Part shown: positions 25,936 to 35,686 of the stretch, one piece after another
Layout: each line of letters opens with the position of its first letter
How positions within the stretch are numbered: position 1 is the stretch's first letter
Source: Ignavibacteriales bacterium
GTDB taxonomy: Bacteria > Bacteroidota > Ignavibacteria > T3Sed10-11
Direction: 5' to 3'
Assembly: GCA_003567775.1 (NCBI GenBank)
Contig: PWYR01000005.1
Span: forward strand, 1-35,686
Length of the DNA stretch: 35,686 nt
Program-made: the position numbers and the translations under genes
The notes under the pieces: generated by a model
Told to the model about the DNA's origin: nothing
Databases searched by the model: none
The model's input: the letters and a program-made list of their open reading frames with translations, nothing else

Positions 25936-26916
25936 TTATGTTGTCTGGCGGTAGATAATTTCAGTTAAGACTCTGCCGACTGCTCCAAGACTCTCCGGGT
26001 TGCACTGTTCGGGAGTATCCATAGTTGTATGCCAGTATCTTCTCCGTTCGTCCGGACCATCATATCCGACAAGATCGGAATCGATAATTAGTGCTGTCGG
26101 AATGCCGACTTCGTTCAACGGTATGTGATCGTCATAAATTGCCCCGCCCTGACGGTCTTCGAACTGATAGAGATTGAGAGTGCGTGCAGTGTTCCAGATT
26201 AAATCCACTACCCGGGGCGCGTGCTGTATGGAATTACTTTCTCTGGGAAATCGCGCCTCTTTGTCGCCAACCATATCCACTATTATTCCGAAACGGGGTC
26301 TGAATCCCTGAGGCAAGTTTCGGGCAAAATATTTTGCTCCCAAACAATATTGATCGAGATCTCCTTCACGTCCGTAATCTTCACCGTCGAATAAAATGAT
26401 ATCTACGCCTATCAAAGGAGAATTTTTACTCAATAGTCTTGCTATCTCGAGTAAAACTGCTACTCCGCTTGCCCCATCATTGGCGCCAAGTATCGGCTCA
26501 TCCCTGCGATTTGGATCCGGATCACGCTCCGCCCGCGGTCTCGTATCCCAATGAGCGCCGAGGAGAATGCGATGGGTCGCTTCAATGTTAAAGGATGCTA
26601 TAATATTGGTCATCTGATAAGAACGACCGTCATATCCGGTATGGCGGAAACTCTGCTGATTAACGGCGTCGGCGTATTTTTGCAATTCGAAGGTTAGATA
26701 TTGCAGACACTGTTGGTGTCCGATTGATCCTGGATTCCGGGGACCGAATTCCGTCTGAGCGACCAAATACTCAAAAGCGCGATCTTCATTAAATTCAGGT
26801 ACATAGACGTCTTCCTGCCGCTCGGGATCAATAGAGCTTTCTCTTCGGTCTGTATGGTCGTTACCGCATCCGGTCAATAAAAGAAGCAAGGATATTTTAA
26901 ATACAATTAGTTTCAT
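25936..26916 (-). CDS. M28-family lipoprotein, glutaminyl-cyclase-like
   Basis: A 326-residue zinc hydrolase fold with an N-terminal lipobox LLLTGC (Cys17). Metal and catalytic residues are H122/D124 in AHWDTRP, D147 in GANDGASG, E179/D180 in FDGEDYG, D214 in DMVGD and H296 in WHTTMD. The AHWDTRP, GANDGASG and FDGEDYG set is characteristic of the Bacteroidetes glutaminyl-peptide cyclotransferase-like branch. That branch converts N-terminal Gln of exported proteins to pyroglutamate, so this may act on the periplasmic proteome. A plain M28 aminopeptidase is the alternative. It is the first gene of the minus-strand run and divergent from the DUF4097 gene; GGAAAG precedes the ATG. Confidence 0.85.
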   Translation of the reverse strand: MKLIVFKISLLLLLTGCGNDHTDRRESSIDPERQEDVYVPEFNEDRAFEYLVAQTEFGPRNPGSIGHQQCLQYLTFELQKYADAVNQQSFRHTGYDGRSYQMTNIIASFNIEATHRILLGAHWDTRPRAERDPDPNRRDEPILGANDGASGVAVLLEIARLLSKNSPLIGVDIILFDGEDYGREGDLDQYCLGAKYFARNLPQGFRPRFGIIVDMVGDKEARFPRESNSIQHAPRVVDLIWNTARTLNLYQFEDRQGGAIYDDHIPLNEVGIPTALIIDSDLVGYDGPDERRRYWHTTMDTPEQCNPESLGAVGRVLTEIIYRQTT

Positions 26917-27108
26917 TTACTTTCCGATAAAAAGTCAAAAAACAAATAGTTATAAAAAATAACGAAAAAACAATGTAATTACAATACACTTGGATGTGTT
27001 TGTAACCTTTGAGAGCTGCTTACGTATAAATTTACATGGGGGTATATGTTTTTTGCAGTAAAGATTATATATTTAATTAACCATAAAATTATCCGTGAGG
27101 TGTTGCAA

Positions 27109-28071
27109 ATGGAAAATAAAAAATTAATTATTCGAGCGGGAAGTTTCGTCATAATCACGATCATATATGTTGCATTGCTTTTGGGATTTTCAGGAGCGGT
27201 AGATCCTGCGAATGCAACGTTTGCTGCTGCATCGGACCGTGTAATAGAAAAAACATTTGATGTTCGACCGGGAGGATTATTAAATCTTGATACACGAATC
27301 GGTCGGGTTGATGTAGAGGGATGGGAGCGTGATGAAGTTCGTTTGAAGATAGAAGTAACGGGTCGAAGCCGGTATGTCGATGATATTGAATTTTTTATTG
27401 AGTCGTCTGATGACGGAGTTGATATCCGGGCAGAAGTACCCCGGGTGCGTTCATTCTTCGGAGATTGGGGAAGAGGTCTGAATATTAAATATACTATAAT
27501 GCTTCCTTTTGAGTATAACCTGAATATTAGAACATCCGGCGGTAGTCTCTCATTAAAGAAAGTCGATGGAGATATAGATGCACGTACATCCGGGGGCAGT
27601 ATCAATGCGGAACAACTTACAGGTGCAATGAATCTTAGAACTTCGGGTGGAAGTATAAATGTAAAGCGTCTTAACGGTGATATTGTTTTAAGCACCTCCG
27701 GCGGCTCGATATCAGTGAATGGTGCATACGGTACACTGGAAACAAAGACATCCGGGGGTTCGATTCGCCTATCCGATATCGACGCGCGTGTTGAGGCGAG
27801 AACATCCGGCGGCAGAATTACACTAACGCATGTCGGTGAGAATAAAGGCATCAATCTTCGCACATCCGGCGGCAGTATAACCGCCAACTTGCCGGAATCA
27901 ATTAACGCTGATATAAGCGCCCGGACATCCGGCGGACGGGTCTCGACAGATTTCCCGATAACAGTAGTTGGATCGATTTCAGGTTCATCCATCGAAGGAA
28001 AGATCGGAGACGGAGGACCCGAGATTATTTTAAGAACTTCAGGCGGCGGTATTAAAATAAATAAACGGTAA
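27109..28071 (+). CDS. DUF4097-family membrane-anchored beta-solenoid protein
   Basis: A 320-residue protein. The ATG at 27109 has GAGGTG seven bases upstream; the frame is open 21 codons earlier without a ribosome-binding site. Residues 7-28 are hydrophobic, a signal peptide or anchor. Residues 45-135 form an N-terminal beta region containing VEGWERDEV. From residue 141 the motif (R/K/S)TSGGS recurs at 141, 159, 177, 195, 213 and 231, an exact 18-residue period, then at 251, 272 and 309. This is the DUF4097/DUF4098 adhesin-like pattern, expected to fold as a right-handed beta-solenoid outside the cytoplasm. A shorter paralogue follows after 18 bases. Function is unknown in the family; in several bacteria such genes are linked to envelope stress regulators, but none is adjacent here. 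Confidence 0.85.
   Translation: MENKKLIIRAGSFVIITIIYVALLLGFSGAVDPANATFAAASDRVIEKTFDVRPGGLLNLDTRIGRVDVEGWERDEVRLKIEVTGRSRYVDDIEFFIESSDDGVDIRAEVPRVRSFFGDWGRGLNIKYTIMLPFEYNLNIRTSGGSLSLKKVDGDIDARTSGGSINAEQLTGAMNLRTSGGSINVKRLNGDIVLSTSGGSISVNGAYGTLETKTSGGSIRLSDIDARVEARTSGGRITLTHVGENKGINLRTSGGSITANLPESINADISARTSGGRVSTDFPITVVGSISGSSIEGKIGDGGPEIILRTSGGGIKINKR
27529..28047 (+). repeat. 54-bp-period coding repeats of the DUF4097 protein
   Basis: Nine copies of an A(C/G)ATCCGGCGG-like core encode (R/K/S)TSGG. The first six are exactly 54 bp apart, then the spacing lengthens. The copies vary mainly at silent positions (TCC/TCG/TCA, GGC/GGG/GGT), so the protein repeat is old and selected rather than a recent DNA duplication. 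The same cores create a misleading long open frame on the opposite strand. Confidence 0.85.
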
Positions 28072-28089
28072 ACAACCAACTGAATTGCC

Positions 28090-28557
28090 ATGGATAAAAA
28101 GCGTTATCTTAATACATTTCTATCTCTGATTTGCCTAAACGTTTTTATATTCGCTTTTGTCTTGACGTCCACCGGACAGGTTCATACAATAGAAAAATCG
28201 TTTCAGGTTGAGCCCGGCGGAAGTTTGCGAATGAATATAGCGGCAGGTGATGTTATTGTACGTGGATGGGAATATGATGAAGTCGATGTACGCGCAGAAG
28301 TATACGGATCCGCGCGTACACTGGATAATCTGGAACTTCGTTTCGAGCAGGACAGGGATGATGTGGTGATACGTACACAACGTGAAAGGCGAGTACCTCG
28401 ACGAGGTTGGGACAGAGGGTATCTCAGTGAACGTATCGTGTTTACAATTAACGTTCCGTATCATTACCATGTCCGCATCAATATATCTGCGGGACAAGTC
28501 GATGTGGATCATATCGACGGAAATGTTCTGGTGCGTAATATTCCGGTCGGATATTAA
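28090..28557 (+). CDS. Truncated DUF4097 paralogue
   Basis: A 155-residue protein with a signal peptide (about residues 1-30). It aligns with residues 45-165 of its upstream neighbour: IEKSFQVEPGGSL against IEKTFDVRPGGLL, and VRGWEYDEVDV against VEGWERDEVRL. It has only one solenoid turn (ISAGQVDVDHIDGNVLVRN) and then stops after NIPVGY, where the second turn should begin. In a shifted frame the DNA just before the stop would read YSGRI, resembling the missing SGGRI. The stop is one base from the convergent DD-peptidase gene end. It is either a functional short form or a remnant of a second full-length copy. Confidence 0.7.
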   Translation: MDKKRYLNTFLSLICLNVFIFAFVLTSTGQVHTIEKSFQVEPGGSLRMNIAAGDVIVRGWEYDEVDVRAEVYGSARTLDNLELRFEQDRDDVVIRTQRERRVPRRGWDRGYLSERIVFTINVPYHYHVRINISAGQVDVDHIDGNVLVRNIPVGY

Positions 28558-28558
28558 T

Positions 28559-30085
28559 TTACGGTTTACCGGAAATTGTAAGCACCGATGCTTCTCTATT
28601 AAAGTGTATCAACATCTCGCAGATTTCATCCTGTATATGCCGGTATCTTCCTGCGGGTAAAGTAAAATTTTGAAACATCATCACAACGATCAATCTCTCC
28701 TCGTGCAGAGTATCGACATATCCTGCTAATGTACTTACACCGGTCAGGGTTCCGGTTTTTGCGCGAACTCTGCCGCTTGCTTGTGAGTGTACGGCTCTTC
28801 GTATAAGTGTCCCGTCTATGCCGAGAATGGCAAGACTTTCATAAAATGGTTTGAATAGTTGCCCGTCTTCACTGATATAGAATAAAAGTTCCGCCAGCAT
28901 CCGGGGAGTAATAAGATTATAAAATGAGACGCCGGATCCATCGGCAAAACTCACGGGTGCAGTATCTAAACCGAATATTTGTAAAACGTGTTCAACTGCA
29001 CGACGGCCGCCGTCCCCCGTGCCGGGTGGACCGTACAATGCAGCCGCTATTGTTTTCCATGTTGTTTCTGCGGCAAGATTGTTACTTGATTTATTCATTG
29101 CATAGAGAACGGAATCGATCGGTGTGTTGATCTGAACAAGTGGAACCGACGCCGAATCTTTAAACCCGCGCACAACCGATCCGTTGATAATCATTCCGGT
29201 CTCAACTAATATTTCTTGAAGCAGTATCCCGGTAAACAGCGCCGGATCGCGTACTGTAACGTTGAATTTTCTTGGCAAACGAACTATATCAGGATCTCCT
29301 TTTATTAAAAACTTATTTTGACCGGTCGTCATCCGGGGAATAATTTGTAACTCATTGTGTGGTTGTACATTACCCGGTTCGGTTTGTAATTCGTATTGAA
29401 TATAGGAAGTTTGCGGAGAAACATGTACGTTAAATTGACGACCCGGGTCGGGAGACCGTTCAACGGATATTGTGACAACATTACTATTGATCGACAGAGC
29501 GCTTATATGCGGGACATACGCGTGTGGTTCATCATCCCACATCCACCCGGTAGGCCATTGAAGATCGTCAAAATAAGAATCATCTACTATAATGTTGCCG
29601 TTTATTTCGCGGATACCGAACAACCGTAACGATTCTACAATTTCATTAAGATCACTTAAACGCAGCAACGGATCTCCGAATCCTTTAATAACTATATCGC
29701 CGTCGAGTATACCGTTTGTAATTTCACCGGACCGGTATACAACGGTGCGATAATTAAAATTCGGTCCGAGTATTTGAAGCGCTGCTGCAGAGGTTATTAA
29801 TTTTTGGTTCGATGCCGGTCGAACGAGCAGATCGCTCTGGTAAGAAAAAATCGTATCCCCGTAATCAGCCGACATTATAATTAAAGAGGGAATGGTATGT
29901 CTGAACTCGTCCCGTTTCAAGATATTTTGAAGGCGAAGTTCAATTTGCGATTTTCTGGTTCGCTCTATCGGTTGCGGGTGTTCATCATCCGGTTCCCGCG
30001 TTATCTCGGGAGCAGTCGAACACGAGATTAGAAATAACAAAGGGAATAATATGCTGATAATCGGTGTTATAATATATGGTTTCAT
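28559..30085 (-). CDS. dacB: D-alanyl-D-alanine carboxypeptidase/endopeptidase, PBP4 type (S13), lipoprotein
   Basis: A 508-residue low-molecular-mass penicillin-binding protein of peptidase family S13. The lipobox LFLISC places the lipidated Cys at residue 22. Catalytic motifs are S92-N-Q-K95, S334-N-N336 and K443-T-G445. The long insert between the first two motifs is normal for PBP4. It trims D-Ala from, or cuts cross-links in, periplasmic peptidoglycan. Lipidation is a departure from soluble E. coli PBP4. The ATG has only a weak GAG upstream. It is divergent from secA, with 142 bases between the two start codons. Confidence 0.94.
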   Translation of the reverse strand: MKPYIITPIISILFPLLFLISCSTAPEITREPDDEHPQPIERTRKSQIELRLQNILKRDEFRHTIPSLIIMSADYGDTIFSYQSDLLVRPASNQKLITSAAALQILGPNFNYRTVVYRSGEITNGILDGDIVIKGFGDPLLRLSDLNEIVESLRLFGIREINGNIIVDDSYFDDLQWPTGWMWDDEPHAYVPHISALSINSNVVTISVERSPDPGRQFNVHVSPQTSYIQYELQTEPGNVQPHNELQIIPRMTTGQNKFLIKGDPDIVRLPRKFNVTVRDPALFTGILLQEILVETGMIINGSVVRGFKDSASVPLVQINTPIDSVLYAMNKSSNNLAAETTWKTIAAALYGPPGTGDGGRRAVEHVLQIFGLDTAPVSFADGSGVSFYNLITPRMLAELLFYISEDGQLFKPFYESLAILGIDGTLIRRAVHSQASGRVRAKTGTLTGVSTLAGYVDTLHEERLIVVMMFQNFTLPAGRYRHIQDEICEMLIHFNREASVLTISGKP

Positions 30086-30155
30086 ATTTTTCTCAAAAGA
30101 TCGATAATATTCTTATCTTATATAGTATTAACATTTATAAAAAAAGGCAAATTTC

Positions 30156-30184
30156 TTGAACAAGTATAAATCAATTGGTATATT
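30156..30184 (+). promoter_or_regulatory. Predicted promoter of secA
   Basis: TTGAAC (30156-30161), a 17-base spacer, then TATATT (30179-30184). Transcription would begin near 30191, giving a short leader of about 37 nt to the secA ATG. AAGGA at 30210-30214 is the probable ribosome-binding site, somewhat distant at 13 bases. Confidence 0.5.
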
Positions 30185-30227
30185 CAAACGGTAACCGATT
30201 ACCCAAATTAAGGATAGAAATTACACT

Positions 30228-33637
<3,410 letters not shown>

Positions 33638-33667
33638 TTTTAAATTGACGGAACCGACACCCCTTTT

Positions 33668-35686
33668 ATGAACTTCCGGAATTATATTAGACTCTGTTGG
33701 AGCTTTTTGTTTATTGTTCTATGGTCAATAAACCTGACGCCGCAATCCCAGAATAATAACGCGCTCATCGATCCGGTGTTACGATATTCTATAACCGGAA
33801 AGATGAAGGATCAAATTGCAAAAAGTATAGTTACATCGCAGGATGGACCTCACCTTTATCCCGTAGTTGTTCATGGTTCACACGAGGCGATAAACGGCAT
33901 ACAATATCTTCTGATAAGAAAGTATGATACATTTGGCACCGCAACTCTTACCGCACAAGAAATTTATCAAATAAGTGATTATCCCGGTATTCGGTACATA
34001 GAGTATTCCCCGCTGCACGAACTCCAGCTCGATATTTCACGTGCCGATATCAAAGCCGACAGTGTTCACGCAGGGATTATCAATAACACATCCTATACGG
34101 GCAGAGGAGTGATTATCGGATTAATAGATACCGGTTTGGATTTTTTTCACGAAGATTTTCGACATCCCGATAATCCGGATCAAACCCGCGTTCTGAGGAT
34201 ATGGGATCTTTCACTGACACCGATTGAAGGAGAATCTCATCCCGAGATGTTTGAGGTGGGAGTTGAATATACACGTGATGATATCGAACGGGATTTACGG
34301 CAGGAAACTAACGAGTTTGTCAGAACCAGAGATAGTCACGGTCATGGAACGCATGTAGCGGGAATAGCAGGGGGCGGCGGTGTTAAGCATAACGGCAAGT
34401 ATACAGGTATTGCTCCGAATGCGGAGTTTGTGCTCGTAAAATTTCCAGGTACGAGCATCAGTACACAGGAAATTATACACGGTATAGAGTATATATTTTC
34501 AGCGGCAGATAAGCTCGACAGACCCGCGGTAATTAACATAAGTCTCGGCGGTCATATGGGATCGCATGATGGAACCGCCGGACACGAAAAATTGATCAAT
34601 CAATATGCTCAGTATCCGGGAAGGATAACGGTCGTTGCAGCAGGCAACAGCGGCGCATCGGAAAATCATACGGGAGAAGTTGTCCCCGGTGGAGAAAGTT
34701 CTATCTATTCTCTCACTGTGCAGCGTGATGGAAGAGGTGAAGATTATATAATGATGTTTATGTGGTACGAAGGCACTGAGTCGTTACAATTGATTGTAGA
34801 AACACCGTCCGGTATACGCGATACCGTGACAACCAATTACGATACATACATAATAGAAACCGAAGATGGTGGAATAGATATAGCTACACATCCCGATTCT
34901 ATAAATGAAAAAGGGGCGCGTTTATTTTCAATTTATTTAGCCGATATAGAACAAGATAAACTACTTAAAGAAGGAGACTGGAAATTTACCGTTTCGGCAA
35001 TAGATGAGAACACAGAATTTCGTTATAATACCTGGATTGTCAGTCAATCTATGACTTTGAATAGAGCAACGCTTAGTCCGTCAACCGGGCGCCGTAATAC
35101 TGTAACTATGCCCGGTACTGCAGAAAAAGCTATTACAGTTGGCGCCTACCATTCCAAACTTAACTGGGTTAATGTGAATAATAATAATATCGACCGACGG
35201 GGGGAGGGTAGTTTACAGGATATTATTCCATTTAGTGGAGGAGGTCCGACACGTGATTTACGTATGAAACCCGATATTACGGCGCCGGGTAAATATGTTG
35301 CATCTGCGTTGTCTGCTGACGCAACATATCCTCCACTATTTAGACTGCGGGATCAGGGTTATGTAGTTTTATCTGGAACGAGCATGTCGACTGCACACGT
35401 TACCGGTTTGGTTGCCTTGATGCTGGAAGGCAATCCATTGCTAAAATCATCAGACATACTTGAAATTCTACGGGAAACTTCACGGAGCGATGAATACGCG
35501 ACGAATCTTCCCAACTTTGACTGGGGATGGGGTAAACCAAATGCATTAGCCGCCGTACAGGAGGCATCTGTTTTCGTAACCGAACGATCAATTGCACCCG
35601 GAATCCCTGCTACAGTGACACTCCGGCAAAACTACCCCAACCCGTTCAATCCATCGACAACTATATCATTTTCAGTACCGGAACGC
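33668..35686 (+). CDS. Subtilisin-like serine protease (S8) with T9SS sorting tail, cut by the window end
   Basis: The frame is open from the ATG at 33668 to the last base, 673 codons without a stop, so the protein continues beyond the window. It has a signal peptide (about residues 1-27) and a propeptide-like region to about 125. The catalytic triad is D154 (GLIDTGLDF), H226 (GHGTHVAG) and S574 (SGTSMSTAH), with oxyanion Asn327 (VAAGNSG). Between Asn327 and the Ser region lies a beta-rich insert (about 340-470) of the jelly-roll kind seen in some large subtilases. The visible C-terminus reaches LRQNYPNPFNPSTTI, the start of a T9SS type A sorting domain, so it is probably a secreted or surface-attached protease. 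No strong ribosome-binding site precedes the ATG. It lies 30 bases after glnB. Confidence 0.9.
   Translation, partial: MNFRNYIRLCWSFLFIVLWSINLTPQSQNNNALIDPVLRYSITGKMKDQIAKSIVTSQDGPHLYPVVVHGSHEAINGIQYLLIRKYDTFGTATLTAQEIYQISDYPGIRYIEYSPLHELQLDISRADIKADSVHAGIINNTSYTGRGVIIGLIDTGLDFFHEDFRHPDNPDQTRVLRIWDLSLTPIEGESHPEMFEVGVEYTRDDIERDLRQETNEFVRTRDSHGHGTHVAGIAGGGGVKHNGKYTGIAPNAEFVLVKFPGTSISTQEIIHGIEYIFSAADKLDRPAVINISLGGHMGSHDGTAGHEKLINQYAQYPGRITVVAAGNSGASENHTGEVVPGGESSIYSLTVQRDGRGEDYIMMFMWYEGTESLQLIVETPSGIRDTVTTNYDTYIIETEDGGIDIATHPDSINEKGARLFSIYLADIEQDKLLKEGDWKFTVSAIDENTEFRYNTWIVSQSMTLNRATLSPSTGRRNTVTMPGTAEKAITVGAYHSKLNWVNVNNNNIDRRGEGSLQDIIPFSGGGPTRDLRMKPDITAPGKYVASALSADATYPPLFRLRDQGYVVLSGTSMSTAHVTGLVALMLEGNPLLKSSDILEILRETSRSDEYATNLPNFDWGWGKPNALAAVQEASVFVTERSIAPGIPATVTLRQNYPNPFNPSTTISFSVPER

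Noticed and set aside
26979-28091. A 370-codon open frame on the minus strand, rich in PPDVR repeats
   Set aside because: It is the mirror of the TCCGGCGG repeat cores of the plus-strand DUF4097 gene. The plus frame has a ribosome-binding site, a signal peptide and recognised family motifs; the minus frame has none of these.

Overview
The window is a gene-dense bacterial chromosome segment with no rRNA, tRNA, insertion sequence, phage gene or CRISPR array that I can see. Several features point to the FCB superphylum, but outside classical Bacteroidetes (Marinimicrobia-, Calditrichota- or Ignavibacteriota-like; the exact phylum is inference). Two proteins end in the type IX secretion (T9SS) sorting motif NYPNPFNPSTTI. 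There is a GH97 glucosidase, a DUF4270/CBM96-like lipoprotein beside glgA, a Bacteroidetes-type glutaminyl-cyclase-like M28 lipoprotein and a Bacteroidetes-type serine palmitoyltransferase. The promoters I can recognise are ordinary sigma-70-like TTGAC-N17-TATAWT boxes rather than the Bacteroidetes TAnnTTTG type.

Layout. 1-1000: two small RNA-binding proteins (CspA and an RRM protein) on the minus strand, separated by a strong terminator. 1057-5532: a plus-strand trio of secreted GH97 alpha-glucosidase, secreted SxxK serine hydrolase and RarD-type transporter. 5556-8260: minus-strand HIT protein, malate dehydrogenase and citrate synthase. 8261-9094: an 834-base gap upstream of citrate synthase holding a promoter, a roughly 170-nt transcribed region and an intrinsic terminator, so either a small RNA or a gltA leader/attenuator. 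9095-10219: a split-Soret-like di-haem cytochrome c with a Tat-like signal and a T9SS tail. 10370-13991: a probable complete ceramide (sphingolipid) core pathway, with cerR divergent from spt and bcerS. 14046-14552: a universal stress protein.

14555-26916: a long minus-strand run of twelve tightly packed genes. In transcription order these are M28 lipoprotein, prmA, ppx/gppA, glgA, gmhB, DUF4270/CBM96-like lipoprotein, outer-membrane barrel, TPR protein, rpiB, glyA, tatC and polyprenyl diphosphate synthase. It mixes envelope biogenesis (heptose phosphatase, lipoprotein, barrel, TatC, polyprenyl carrier) with central metabolism. 27109-28557: two plus-strand DUF4097 beta-solenoid proteins, the second truncated. 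28559-30085: a PBP4-type DD-peptidase lipoprotein. 30228 to the end: secA, a PII protein, and a subtilisin-like T9SS cargo cut off by the window edge.

The strongest items for follow-up are the ceramide locus with its overlapping divergent promoters, the surface-targeted split-Soret cytochrome, and the RNA element upstream of citrate synthase.
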